The notes beneath the pieces were generated by a model. The model searched no databases. It was given only the letters and a program-made list of their open reading frames with translations, and had not been told where the DNA came from. From Alphaproteobacteria bacterium (GTDB lineage: Bacteria; Pseudomonadota; Alphaproteobacteria; Caulobacterales; Hyphomonadaceae): DNA of 64,000 bases. Position numbers and translations under genes: made by a program. Shown here one piece after another: positions 17,904 through 27,214 of the stretch (the stretch's first letter is position 1; the number at the start of each line of letters is the position of its first letter). The stretch lies in assembly GCA_016125405.1 (NCBI GenBank), contig WGLW01000024.1, positions 1 to 64,000 on the forward strand. The letters are read 5' to 3'.

Positions 17904-19130
17904 ATGGATTTCAATGACAGCCCGGAGGAAGCCAGCTTCCGCACAGAAGCCCGCGCCTGGCTTGAGAAAACCCTGCAGCAACCAGGTACGAGAGGCGGGT
18001 CGCGCCCCGAAGGACCAGAGGCGATGCAGGTCGCGAAGGCGTATCAGGCAAAAAAGGCGGCGGCCGGCTATGCCGGTCTGACGTGGAAGAGGGACGTCGG
18101 CGGCCGCGAACTGCCGCCAATTTTTCAGGTGATTTTCAGTCAGGAGGAACAGAAGTTCCAGGCTCCGGTGGCCTCGTTCGCTATCGGGCTCGGCATGTGC
18201 ATTCCCACGGTTATCGCCTTCCACAACCCGGAGAAGATTAAGCGCTATGTCGGTCCTGCCCTCCGGGGCGAGGAAATCTGGTGCCAGCTTTTCTCCGAGC
18301 CCAGTGCAGGCTCGGATGTCGCTGGTCTCAAGACCCGAGCCGTTCGCGACGGAGACGACTGGGTTATCAATGGCCAGAAGGTATGGACGTCGGGCGCCCA
18401 CTATTCGGACTACGGTATCCTCCTCGCCCGAACCAACCCGGAAAAGGAGAAGCATAAGGGTCTGACCATGTTCGTCCTGAACATGAAGGCGCCTGGCGTC
18501 GAGGTTCGTCCAATTCATCAGATGTCGGGCGGATCAAACTTCAACGAGGTCTATTTCACGGATGTCCGCATTCCGGATTCTGAACGCCTCGGCGAGGTCG
18601 GTCAGGGCTGGAACGTCGCCCTGGTCACGCTGATGAACGAACGCCTTGCGGTGGGTGGATCGTCAGGACCTGAATACAACGAAATCCTCGAACTGGCGCG
18701 CAATACGCCAGCTCCGTCAGGGAAGGGAACCTTGATACAGGACCAGGCTTTCCGGGAACGTCTCGCGTCCTGGTATGTGAGCGCCGAGGGCTACAACCTC
18801 GGCAAATACCGGACGATGACCGCGCTTTCGAAGGGTCAGACGCCAGGGCCGGAATCTTCCATTGGCAAGATACTCAACGCCAATCGCATGCAGGATCTCG
18901 CCAACGCTGCGATCGAGGCGGAGGATCACTACGGCATCATAGCTGATCCATCGCTGGCCGCCATGCAGGGCGCCTTTCACAATGCATATATGTGGGCGCC
19001 GGGATTACGCATCGCGGGCGGAACAGACGAGATTCTCCGAAACATTATCGCTGAGCGCGTTCTGGGCCTGCCGCAGGATGTGCGTGTCGACAAAGGCGTG
19101 GCCTACAAGGATTTGCCTACCGGTCGATGA
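17904..19130 (+). CDS. Acyl-CoA dehydrogenase (second of a pair)
   Basis: 408-residue acyl-CoA dehydrogenase. ATG 17904 follows the preceding gene by 11 bp; the frame extends back to 17844 inside that gene. FAD and substrate motifs WCQLFSEPSAGSDVAGLKT, WVINGQKVWTSGAHYSDYG and the C-terminal RIAGGTDEILRNIIAERVLG are typical. Its closest domain type is the large FadE subfamily acting on branched or cyclic acyl chains. Together with the preceding gene it may form a heteromeric enzyme. Regulation is expected to follow the P450-led cluster. Confidence 0.94.
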   Translation: MDFNDSPEEASFRTEARAWLEKTLQQPGTRGGSRPEGPEAMQVAKAYQAKKAAAGYAGLTWKRDVGGRELPPIFQVIFSQEEQKFQAPVASFAIGLGMCIPTVIAFHNPEKIKRYVGPALRGEEIWCQLFSEPSAGSDVAGLKTRAVRDGDDWVINGQKVWTSGAHYSDYGILLARTNPEKEKHKGLTMFVLNMKAPGVEVRPIHQMSGGSNFNEVYFTDVRIPDSERLGEVGQGWNVALVTLMNERLAVGGSSGPEYNEILELARNTPAPSGKGTLIQDQAFRERLASWYVSAEGYNLGKYRTMTALSKGQTPGPESSIGKILNANRMQDLANAAIEAEDHYGIIADPSLAAMQGAFHNAYMWAPGLRIAGGTDEILRNIIAERVLGLPQDVRVDKGVAYKDLPTGR

Positions 19131-19231
19131 GGCGCACAATTGGCGGGCGCCTGGCTTGAACTTCCCGCCAAAAGCTGGCGCGTGGCGTAAGGCCTGCCTA
19201 CGATGCCGCCTTGCAGCACGGGAGGCAGCCC

Positions 19232-21421
19232 TTGAACAGACAATTATTCGCCGCAGCAGGCGGCTTGCTGACGCTTGCGTCCTGCGCAACGACTCCGGCC
19301 ACCGGGCATGATCTCGCCGCGTTGAAGGCAGAGGCCCAGCGCGTGTCGATTGTGCGGGATGACTGGGGCATCGCTCACGTGACGGGCAAGACGGATGCCG
19401 ATGCGGTGTTCGGCATGGTCTACGCACAAGCCGAGGACGATTTCAATCGCGTTGAGACCAACTACATAAATGCGATGGGCCGGCTGGCCGAGGCGGAAGG
19501 CGAGAGCGTCATCTGGCAAGACCTCCGTATGAAGCTGTTCATCGATCCCGATGAGCTGAAGGGCCTCTACGCAAAAAGCCCTGACTGGTTGAAGTCATTG
19601 ATGATCGCGTGGGCCGATGGGCTCAACTACTATCTTGCCACGCACCCGAACGTTAAGCCGCGCGTTATCACGCATTTCGAACCCTGGATGGCTCTTAGCT
19701 TCACCGAGGGCAGTATCGGCGGAGATATCGAGCGGGTGTCGCTGTCCAGGCTGCAGAAATTCTATGGCGTTTCCGGCCAACCGCCGCTGCCACAGCAGCA
19801 AGCCGGCCTGTTTGTCGAACCCTCCGGCTCAAACGGCATCGCCATCGCGCCGAAGAACACGGCGGACGGACATGCACTCCTGCTGATCAACCCGCACACA
19901 TCCTTCTACTTTCGATCCGAACTGCAGATGACGAGCGGCGAGGGGCTCAACACCTACGGCGCTTCCACCTGGGGGCAGTTCTTTGTCTATCAGGGCTTCA
20001 ACGAACGCGCTGGCTGGATGCACACATCCAGCAGCGTGGATGTCGTTGATGAATTTGCCGAGACGGTTTCGAGGAAGAACGGCAAGCTCGTCTACAAGTA
20101 TGGCGCTGAAGCACGCCCCGTGCGGATCAAGGCGATCGATGTACCGTATCGCGCGACCGACGGCTCAATGGCGAAGCGGACTTTCACGGTCTACTTCACG
20201 CATCACGGACCGGTCGTGCGCGTGGGGGCGGACGGCAAATGGATATCGATCGCCCTGATGCAGAAGCCGATCGAAGCGCTGAGCCAGTCCTGGCTGCGTA
20301 CAAAGGCGCACGATCTTGCGTCCTTCGAGAAGATTTCCGAGACCTACAAGGCGAACTCTTCCAACGATACCATCTTTGCAGATTCGAAGGGCGAGATCGC
20401 TTACCTGCGTCCGCAATTCATTCCTATACGGAACGACCGTTTCGACTACACCCAGCCCGTGGATGGGGCCGACCCGGCCACCGACTGGGGGCAGCTCCAT
20501 GACCTGTCGACTCGTCCGAATGCTATTGAGCCGTCAGTTGGATGGGTCGCCAATTCCAACAACTGGCCCTATTCGTCCGCTGGCGCCGACAGCCCGAAGC
20601 AGACGGACTTCCCGCGCTACATGGACACGGTCGGGGAAACGCCGCGTGGCCGGCACGACACGCTGCTGCTGCAGGGAAAGACGGGCTTCACGCTCCAGTC
20701 GCTTCGCGCCTCAGCCTACGATTCCTATTTGACGGCCTTCGCAGACCTCATCCCGTCACTGGTCGCGGCTTACGACGCAACGCCTGAAAGTGACCCGACT
20801 AAGGCGAAACTCGCCGAACCGATCGCCGCCCTGCGAGCCTGGGACTACCGCTGGGACGCAAATTCGATACCTACCTCGCTTGCGGTGTTTTGGGGCGAAA
20901 ACCTGTGGCTCAAGACGTCCAGCACGGCTCGGGCGGCCAAGATCAATCAGTATGATTACATGCGCGATCGGACCAGCAATGCGGAAAAGCTCCAGTCGCT
21001 CACAGAAGCTGTCGATCGTCTCGCGGTCGATTTCGGATCCTGGCGCACGCCCTGGGGGGAGATCAACCGGTTCCAGCGCCTGAACGATGACATCAAACCG
21101 CGCTTCTCCGACGACGGCCCCAGCATTCCCGTGCCATTCACATCCGGCCAGTGGGGCACGCTGGCCTCATTTGGCGCACGACGCTACGACAACACCAAAC
21201 GCTATTACGGAACCAGCGGGAACAGTTTCGTCGCGGTTGTCGAGTTTGGCGACAAGGTAAGCGCCATTGCCGTCACCGCCGGGGGAGAAAGCGGTGATCC
21301 GTCCTCGCCGCATTTCAACGACGAGGCTCAGCGCTACGCGTCTGGCGATCTTCGCAAGGTCTATTTCTATCCCGATCAACTTGCGGGACATTCGGGACCG
21401 GCGCATCATCCCGGCGAATGA
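19232..21421 (+). CDS. Penicillin acylase family Ntn-hydrolase, lipoprotein
   Basis: Secreted acylase of the penicillin G/acyl-homoserine-lactone acylase family, which cleaves amide bonds of acylated amines. The start is TTG 19232 with GGGAGG upstream; it gives a lipoprotein signal with lipobox LASC, so the enzyme is probably envelope-anchored. The N-terminal part (VSIVRDDWGIAHVTGKTDADAVFGMVY, split here) matches the alpha subunit. The nucleophile of the beta subunit should be the Ser of PSGSNGIAI near residue 200, exposed by self-cleavage. Later motifs SSNDTIFADSKGEIAY and VANSNNWP also fit. In this cluster it may release the acid that the acyl-CoA synthetase activates, or it may quench acyl-homoserine lactones. 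Length 729. Confidence 0.92.
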   Translation: MNRQLFAAAGGLLTLASCATTPATGHDLAALKAEAQRVSIVRDDWGIAHVTGKTDADAVFGMVYAQAEDDFNRVETNYINAMGRLAEAEGESVIWQDLRMKLFIDPDELKGLYAKSPDWLKSLMIAWADGLNYYLATHPNVKPRVITHFEPWMALSFTEGSIGGDIERVSLSRLQKFYGVSGQPPLPQQQAGLFVEPSGSNGIAIAPKNTADGHALLLINPHTSFYFRSELQMTSGEGLNTYGASTWGQFFVYQGFNERAGWMHTSSSVDVVDEFAETVSRKNGKLVYKYGAEARPVRIKAIDVPYRATDGSMAKRTFTVYFTHHGPVVRVGADGKWISIALMQKPIEALSQSWLRTKAHDLASFEKISETYKANSSNDTIFADSKGEIAYLRPQFIPIRNDRFDYTQPVDGADPATDWGQLHDLSTRPNAIEPSVGWVANSNNWPYSSAGADSPKQTDFPRYMDTVGETPRGRHDTLLLQGKTGFTLQSLRASAYDSYLTAFADLIPSLVAAYDATPESDPTKAKLAEPIAALRAWDYRWDANSIPTSLAVFWGENLWLKTSSTARAAKINQYDYMRDRTSNAEKLQSLTEAVDRLAVDFGSWRTPWGEINRFQRLNDDIKPRFSDDGPSIPVPFTSGQWGTLASFGARRYDNTKRYYGTSGNSFVAVVEFGDKVSAIAVTAGGESGDPSSPHFNDEAQRYASGDLRKVYFYPDQLAGHSGPAHHPGE

Positions 21422-21511
21422 GCGGCGCGATCCGGGTCGGCGAGTTCAGGATGGCGTCGCGAGTGGCTTGCAAGCCAGTCTCGCCAGTCTCGCCGGTCGC
21501 CCGGGCGCGCA

Positions 21512-23200
21512 ATGAGGACGAATAGATTGGCGATAGTCCCCGACGGCGCCGAATTTGATTTTGTGATTGTTGGCGCCGGAAGCGCCGGTTGCGTGCTCGC
21601 CAACCGACTGAGTGCAAACCCTGGCGTCAAGGTGGCCCTTCTCGAGGCCGGCTCTCCGGACAAGGGCCTGCTGCTGCGCATGCCGGCGGGGTCCGGGTCC
21701 ATCCTGCCGGAAAAGAACGCGCAGAACTGGGGGTTCGAATCCGCGCCCCAGCCCAATCTTGGCGGTCGCTCGACCTATCAGCCGCGGGGGCGGGGATGGG
21801 GCGGCTCCTCCTCTATCAATGGCATGATCTATATCCGCGGCCACGCACGCGATTACGATCATTGGCGGCAACTGGGCCTCACGGGCTGGGGCTATCGCGA
21901 CGTGCTGCCGTACTTCCGGCGTTCAGAAAACAATGACCGGTTCAAGGACGCGTATCATGGTTCGGAAGGCCCGCTTGCGGTCACCACGCCCCGTGAGACG
22001 GGAGACCTGTACAAAGCCTTCGTCCAGGCCGGCGTAGCGGCGGGTTATCCTGAAACCGACGATTTCAACGGACCCCGACAGGAGGGGGTCGGCTTCTACC
22101 AGATGACGATCGACGACGGCGTTCGCTGCAGCGCATCGGCGGCTTTCTTGCGACCGATCCTGGCGGAGCGCGGCAATCTAGTCGTGCTATCCAATGCGCG
22201 CACGCATCGTGTGCTTCTGTCCGGAGGGCGAGCGACGGGAGTTGAGTATTCTCTCGGGCCGGGCGCAGCCCCCAAGTCCCTCCTTGCGGCGCGCGAAGTG
22301 ATCCTGTCGGCGGGCACATTTCAGAGTCCGCAACTCCTGATGCTTTCGGGAATCGGACCGGCGGGTCATCTTGGCAAGGTCGGTGTTCCTGTCGCGATCG
22401 AGTCCTCCGAAGTCGGGCATAACCTGCAGGATCATTTCGACCTGGGTCTTGTGTGGGATTGCACGCAGCCGATTACGGTCTACTCGCAAACAAAGGGGAT
22501 AAGGCGGGCGCTGGTCGGTTTGCGATACATGGTTGATAGGGGCGGGTCGGGCCGGTCCAATCATATCGAGGCCGGCGGCTTTCTTCGCACGCGCAAGGAG
22601 CTGGATGCGCCGGACGTCCAGCTCCATTTCTTCGACGCCAATTTCTTCGACCACGCCCGCTCGCGCCCGCAACGCGACGGTTTTGCGGTTCACGTTTGTC
22701 AGCTACGCCCTGAGAGCCGTGGCGAGGTTCGGCTCTCTTCCGCCGACCCGCTTGCTGATCCGGTGATTGACCCGAACTATCTTGCCGCCGAGACCGACAG
22801 GCGAACGATGCGAGAGTCGGTCCGGATCGTTCGCAAGATCGTAAACCAGTCGCCCCTCGATCCGTTCCGGGGAGCCGAACACCGTCCGGGTCAAAACATC
22901 GAAACGGATGCCGAGATCGACGAGTGGGTTCGCGCAACTGGAGAGACAATCTATCATCCAGTGGGCACCTGCCGCATGGGCGCCGATAGTCGATCGGTCG
23001 TTGATGGTGAACTGCGCGTACGGGGCGTCGCCGGCCTGAGAGTGGCTGACGCATCGGTTATGCCATCGCTGGTCGGGGGTAACACCAATGCGCCAGCAAT
23101 CATGATTGCCGAGAAGGCCGCCGACATGATTCTTGGACACACCCCCATGGCGCCGGAAGACGTGGCTGTCGCCGGCGACGCGCTGGTTCAGGCTATGTGA
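21512..23200 (+). CDS. GMC family choline/alcohol dehydrogenase
   Basis: FAD-dependent GMC oxidoreductase of the choline dehydrogenase/AlkJ group, which oxidises primary alcohols to aldehydes with transfer to the quinone pool. The FAD motif is FVIVGAGSAGCVLANRLS (near residue 17), followed by GGSSSINGMIYIRG and GTFQSPQLLMLSGIGP. The C-terminal active-site blocks are HPVGTCRMG (His) and GNTNAPAIMIAEKAADMI (Asn). Length 562 is normal. It lacks a separate small subunit, unlike the two GMC genes further on. The following aldehyde dehydrogenase starts 14 bp later and should oxidise its product. Confidence 0.94.
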   Translation: MRTNRLAIVPDGAEFDFVIVGAGSAGCVLANRLSANPGVKVALLEAGSPDKGLLLRMPAGSGSILPEKNAQNWGFESAPQPNLGGRSTYQPRGRGWGGSSSINGMIYIRGHARDYDHWRQLGLTGWGYRDVLPYFRRSENNDRFKDAYHGSEGPLAVTTPRETGDLYKAFVQAGVAAGYPETDDFNGPRQEGVGFYQMTIDDGVRCSASAAFLRPILAERGNLVVLSNARTHRVLLSGGRATGVEYSLGPGAAPKSLLAAREVILSAGTFQSPQLLMLSGIGPAGHLGKVGVPVAIESSEVGHNLQDHFDLGLVWDCTQPITVYSQTKGIRRALVGLRYMVDRGGSGRSNHIEAGGFLRTRKELDAPDVQLHFFDANFFDHARSRPQRDGFAVHVCQLRPESRGEVRLSSADPLADPVIDPNYLAAETDRRTMRESVRIVRKIVNQSPLDPFRGAEHRPGQNIETDAEIDEWVRATGETIYHPVGTCRMGADSRSVVDGELRVRGVAGLRVADASVMPSLVGGNTNAPAIMIAEKAADMILGHTPMAPEDVAVAGDALVQAM

Positions 23201-23214
23201 CCGGAGACAGCGTG

Positions 23215-24621
23215 ATGGACGGAATGACGGATTTGGCCTCAAGCCTGTTTGAGGAGCAGCGCCGTTTATCGAGACATGAGCCGCCCCCCCATCTGAAGAC
23301 GAGGCTCAACCGGTTGTCGCGCATTCGCGACCTTGCCATCGATAATGCAGACCTGATCGCAAAAGCGATTGCGGCGGATTTCGGTGTCCGATCTCGCACC
23401 GAGACCATGCTGCTCGAAATTGCCCCGCTCCTTAGCTCCATTCGTCACACGCGGCGGAATCTTCCGCGCTGGATGAAGCCTCAGGCCCGGCATGTCGATC
23501 TCACCTTCCAGCCCGGCAAAGCGTATGTCCGCCATGAACCGCTAGGTGTCGTGGGCATCATTTCGCCTTGGAACTATCCGCTACTTTTGTCTCTCGGGCC
23601 GCTGGTTGACGCTATCGCCGCGGGTAACCGGGCCTTGTTGAAACCGTCCGAGCTGACGCCGCAGTTTTCCGAATTGCTGGAGAAGCTCGTCTCCCAGCGG
23701 TTCGATGCTGGCGAGGTTGCCGTCGTTACCGGCGGCGTAGAGACTGCCGAGGCGTTTTGCCGGCTGCCGTTCGATCATCTGTTTTTTACCGGCTCCACCA
23801 GCATCGGCCGCAAAGTAATGCAGGTGGCGGCGGCGAATCTCACGCCAGTCACGCTTGAACTCGGTGGCAAATCGCCAGCCGTCATTTGCGATGACTACCC
23901 GGCGGAAAAGGCGGCCCGCAGCATTGCTTTTGGCAAATTCGTAAATGCGGGCCAGACGTGCATTGCGCCAGACTATATCCTTGCGCCGGCCGCGAAGGCG
24001 CGTGCAATCGCTGACGCGGTGATCGACCAGGCGCGGCGCGGATATCCTACGATCACGAACAACGATGATTATTCCGCGGTCATAAGTCAGCGTCACTATG
24101 ATCGTCTCGCCCGCGCAATTGCGATGGCGCGGGACGCGGGCGCGACTGTGCTGACGCACGAGGACGACGGCGCGCGGCAGGCGCGCAAGATCGGTCCAAC
24201 CGTTGTGCTGGGCGCTCCGGCAGAGTCGCTCTTGTTGAACGAAGAGATTTTTGGGCCGGTCCTCCCCATCGTGCCTTACGACAACCTTGACAGCGCGCTG
24301 GGCTTCATCAAGGCCCGGGAACGACCGCTGGCGCTATACTGCTTCAGCAATTCGCGCGACGTGCGCCGGAAAATTCTTGACCGGGCCATTTCCGGCGGCG
24401 TCACGCTGAACGGCACGCTGCTTCACATTGCACAGGACTCTCTTCCCTTCGGCGGCGTTGGCCACAGCGGCATCGGCGCGTATCACGGGTTCGAGGGCTT
24501 CCGGCGACTGAGTCACGCGCGCGGCGTGTTTGAAGTCGGATTTGTGAACATGTTCGAGCGCATCGGCCCGCCCTGGGGCCAGCGGGCCGCGCAGATAGGC
24601 AAGTTTCTTCTCCGCAGATGA
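23215..24621 (+). CDS. Aldehyde dehydrogenase, coniferyl aldehyde dehydrogenase type
   Basis: NAD(P)-dependent aldehyde dehydrogenase of the CalB-like class 3 group. The N-terminal part LFEEQRRLSRHEPPPHLKTR-type start fits that group. Catalytic residues are the Cys in NAGQTCIAPDY and the Glu in VTLELGGKSP; the cofactor motif is FTGSTSIGRKV, and NEEIFGPVLPIVPY is present. The start ATG 23215 has GGAGA upstream; GTG 23197 overlapping the GMC stop is also possible. The C terminus (GAYHGFEGFRRLSH) is typical for enzymes acting on hydrophobic or aromatic aldehydes. It completes an alcohol to aldehyde to acid chain with the preceding GMC gene. Confidence 0.92.
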   Translation: MDGMTDLASSLFEEQRRLSRHEPPPHLKTRLNRLSRIRDLAIDNADLIAKAIAADFGVRSRTETMLLEIAPLLSSIRHTRRNLPRWMKPQARHVDLTFQPGKAYVRHEPLGVVGIISPWNYPLLLSLGPLVDAIAAGNRALLKPSELTPQFSELLEKLVSQRFDAGEVAVVTGGVETAEAFCRLPFDHLFFTGSTSIGRKVMQVAAANLTPVTLELGGKSPAVICDDYPAEKAARSIAFGKFVNAGQTCIAPDYILAPAAKARAIADAVIDQARRGYPTITNNDDYSAVISQRHYDRLARAIAMARDAGATVLTHEDDGARQARKIGPTVVLGAPAESLLLNEEIFGPVLPIVPYDNLDSALGFIKARERPLALYCFSNSRDVRRKILDRAISGGVTLNGTLLHIAQDSLPFGGVGHSGIGAYHGFEGFRRLSHARGVFEVGFVNMFERIGPPWGQRAAQIGKFLLRR

Positions 24622-24650
24622 GCATGGCGTTTCCCCGGGTACGGTTGACG

Positions 24651-24664
24651 TTGCGTAGACGCAT
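24651..24664. promoter_or_regulatory. Palindrome upstream of the first sugar-type GMC gene
   Basis: TTGCGTAGACGCAT forms arms TGCGT and ACGCA around AG, 27 bp before the GMC start codon. Almost the same sequence, TTGCGTTGACGCAA, is found at 35792-35805 in front of the second GMC unit and the PQQ dehydrogenase. A common regulator, for example of the LacI or GntR type, could bind both. No such regulator gene is in the window. Confidence 0.5.
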
Positions 24665-24690
24665 ACGCTTGGAAATCGCAAGGAGTCTTC

Positions 24691-26463
24691 GTGTCCCCCG
24701 GTCCGGCTTCAGCCATCGACTTTGACGAAGGCGAAGGGCTAGATTGGCCTGATTCCAGAATAAGGGGCGAAGCGATGGTCACCACTGCGGACGACAAGTT
24801 CGATGCGGTGATTGTAGGCTCTGGGGCGGGCGGCAGCATGGCCGCGTATATGCTCACCAAGGCTGGCGCCCGGGTTCTGATGCTCGAAGCGGGCAGGGAC
24901 TATAATCCCGACGAAGCCCCCATGCTCAACCTCGCGAAGGATGCTCCTTTGCGCGGGGCGGGTACTCCGGACAAGCCTTTTGGATATTACGACGCCACCA
25001 TCGATGGTGGATGGACTATCCCGGATGAACCCTATTCGGCGGCGGAGGGATCGGAGTTCATTTGGTGGCGCACGCGGATGCTTGGCGGCCGCACCAATCA
25101 CTGGGCGCGAAACTCCTTCCGGATGGGTCCCTACGATTTCAAACCGTACACGCGCGATGGTCTCGGCGTGGACTGGCCGATTTCCTACGACGATCTTTCG
25201 CCCTGGTACGACAAGACCGAGAAACTGATCGGCGTTTATGGAACCAACACGGGTCTCGAAAACCATCCAAGCTCCGGGCCAGGCGTGCTGCTTGATCCGC
25301 CGAAATTCCGCGCCCCGGAGTTGTTTGTGAAAGCAGGCGGTGACGCTCTCGGCATTCCGGTCGTGCCGGCGCGGAGAGCCGTGCTCACGCGCGACATGGA
25401 CAAGCGCCAGCAATGTTACTGGGCGTCGCCCTGCGGGCGTGGCTGCAGCATCGGCGCGGCGTTCCAGACCACGACCTCCCTGATCCCGTGGGCCAAGGAG
25501 ACAGGAAAGCTGACCATCCAGACGGGCGCCATGGTCTACGAGGTATTACTCGACAAGTCGGGCAAGGCGTCCGGCGTCCGGTATGTGGACAAGGCGTCCG
25601 GCGCGCACCGCGAAGCGCAGGGCAGGGTTGTTGTTCTAGCCGCCAGCACGGGGGAAACCGCGCGCATCCTGCTGAACACGAAGCCCAACGGACGCTCTGA
25701 AGGCCTTGCCAACTCCAGCGGACAGGTCGGCCGCAATCTCATGGATACAGTGGGGTCCGGGTTTTCCGCCTATTTTCCGTCCCTGGAAGGACGTCCGATT
25801 TACAACGAGGACGGCGCCGGCGGTCTCCACGCCTACATTCCGTTCTGGCAGTACAAGGAAATCGCTGCGGGCAAGATTAAGACGCCGCGCGGATATCATA
25901 TGGAAATCGGCGGCGGCTTCGGCGAACCCGGCATCGGCAGTTTTGGCGGGTTCGATGGATACGGCGCGGGGCTGCGTGGCGAAGTGAAGAAGCGCTACGG
26001 CGCGCGTTTCGGCTTCACGCAACGCGGTGAGATGATACCGAACGCCAATTGCTATGCGGAAATCGATGGAGAACAGAAGGACAAGTTCGGCATTCCGACG
26101 CTGAAGTTTCACTGGAAGTGGTCGGAGCACGAGTACGCCCAGGTCGAGCATTTCCAGAACGCCGTGAAGGAACTGGTCGACCGGCTGGGCGGCACGCTGT
26201 TGAACGAGGTGAAGCCGCCGGCGGAGGCGATTTCTACAGGCGGGGAGATCATTCACGAAGTCGGAACATGCCGCATGGGCGCGAGCGCCAAGGAGTCTGT
26301 TACGAACTCGCTCAACCGCACATGGGACGTCGATAATCTCTACCTGACCGATGGCTCAGTTTTCGCCTCGAAGGCTCACAAAAATCCGACCATCACCATT
26401 CTCGCCCTGTCCATGCGCGCGTCCGATCACATCGCGACGCGTTTGCGTACCGGCGAACTTTGA
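24691..26463 (+). CDS. GMC family sugar dehydrogenase, large subunit (pair 1)
   Basis: FAD-dependent GMC oxidoreductase of the gluconate 2-dehydrogenase/glucoside 3-dehydrogenase large-subunit type. FAD motif VIVGSGAGGSMAAYMLTKAG near residue 40; MLGGRTNHWARNSFRMG; iron-sulfur-like Cys region QCYWASPCGRGCSIGAAF; C-terminal active-site blocks HEVGTCRMG and KAHKNPTITILALS. The GTG at 24691 is preceded by AAGGAG and is preferred; ATG 24775 with AAGGGGCG is a good alternative. The next gene encodes the matching small subunit with a Tat signal, so export as a complex is likely. Expected activity is oxidation of a sugar hydroxyl, for example C3 of a glucoside, with electrons to a cytochrome c. Confidence 0.93.
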   Translation: MSPGPASAIDFDEGEGLDWPDSRIRGEAMVTTADDKFDAVIVGSGAGGSMAAYMLTKAGARVLMLEAGRDYNPDEAPMLNLAKDAPLRGAGTPDKPFGYYDATIDGGWTIPDEPYSAAEGSEFIWWRTRMLGGRTNHWARNSFRMGPYDFKPYTRDGLGVDWPISYDDLSPWYDKTEKLIGVYGTNTGLENHPSSGPGVLLDPPKFRAPELFVKAGGDALGIPVVPARRAVLTRDMDKRQQCYWASPCGRGCSIGAAFQTTTSLIPWAKETGKLTIQTGAMVYEVLLDKSGKASGVRYVDKASGAHREAQGRVVVLAASTGETARILLNTKPNGRSEGLANSSGQVGRNLMDTVGSGFSAYFPSLEGRPIYNEDGAGGLHAYIPFWQYKEIAAGKIKTPRGYHMEIGGGFGEPGIGSFGGFDGYGAGLRGEVKKRYGARFGFTQRGEMIPNANCYAEIDGEQKDKFGIPTLKFHWKWSEHEYAQVEHFQNAVKELVDRLGGTLLNEVKPPAEAISTGGEIIHEVGTCRMGASAKESVTNSLNRTWDVDNLYLTDGSVFASKAHKNPTITILALSMRASDHIATRLRTGEL

Positions 26464-26474
26464 GGAAACGCGCC

Positions 26475-27203
26475 ATGCCTCACGCCCTTATCCAGAAGGT
26501 TCCCTCTCCCGAAACGCTGGAGGATGCCTCGCTGACGATTGACCGGCGCACAACCCTGCGCTGGCTTGCGGCCGCCATGGCTGCGGCTGCGCCTTTGGCC
26601 GCTTGCGGCGAAACCAAGAGCGGCTTTGTCTGGGCTGTTCCCCAGCCGATCACCGGCAAGGGCTATGGCAAGGATCCGTCGCTGATGGATCCGATCGTAC
26701 CGTGGCCGCTGACACTGACCAAGGCGGAGCTTGCGGCCTGCGCCGCGCTCTGTGACCTGATCCTTCCGGCCGATGGCGATGCGCCGGCGGCGACGGCGGT
26801 GGGCGTCCCAGCCTTCATCAACGAATGGATCAGCGCTCCCTATCCCGACCAGCAGGCGGACAGGGCGCTCATCATTCCCGGTCTTGCCTGGCTTGATGCG
26901 GAAGCGAAATCACGCAGCGGCGGCGTTTTCGCCAAGATTGGCGAGGCCAGCCAAAAGGCGATCGCTGATGACATCGCTTACAAGGGCAAGGTGAAGCCGG
27001 GCATGGAAAAAGCCGGAGACTTCTTCGCCCGCATGCGATCGCTCACGATGGGCGCCTACTATTCGACGCAGGAAGGCTGGCAGGTCATCGGCTATCCCGG
27101 AAACACGCCCGGCTCGGGCCCCTATCCCGGGCCGACACCGGAGGCGATCGAACACATCAAGGGCGTGATCGAGAAAATGGGCCTCACATACGCCCAGCCG
27201 TGA
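26475..27203 (+). CDS. Gluconate 2-dehydrogenase subunit 3 family protein (small subunit, pair 1)
   Basis: Small subunit that escorts the GMC protein through the Tat system and stabilises it. The N terminus has a twin-arginine region (DRRTTLRWLAAAM) and a lipobox-like LAAC near residue 44. The gluconate_2-dh3 fold follows: AELAACAALCDLILPADGDA, VPAFINEWISAPYPDQQADR, and a C-terminal SLTMGAYYSTQEGWQVIGYPG. ATG 26475 has GAGGAA 6-7 nt upstream; TTG 26460 overlapping the GMC stop is possible. It is cotranscribed with the large subunit. Confidence 0.92.
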   Translation: MPHALIQKVPSPETLEDASLTIDRRTTLRWLAAAMAAAAPLAACGETKSGFVWAVPQPITGKGYGKDPSLMDPIVPWPLTLTKAELAACAALCDLILPADGDAPAATAVGVPAFINEWISAPYPDQQADRALIIPGLAWLDAEAKSRSGGVFAKIGEASQKAIADDIAYKGKVKPGMEKAGDFFARMRSLTMGAYYSTQEGWQVIGYPGNTPGSGPYPGPTPEAIEHIKGVIEKMGLTYAQP

Positions 27204-27214
27204 CCGGTCTCGCG

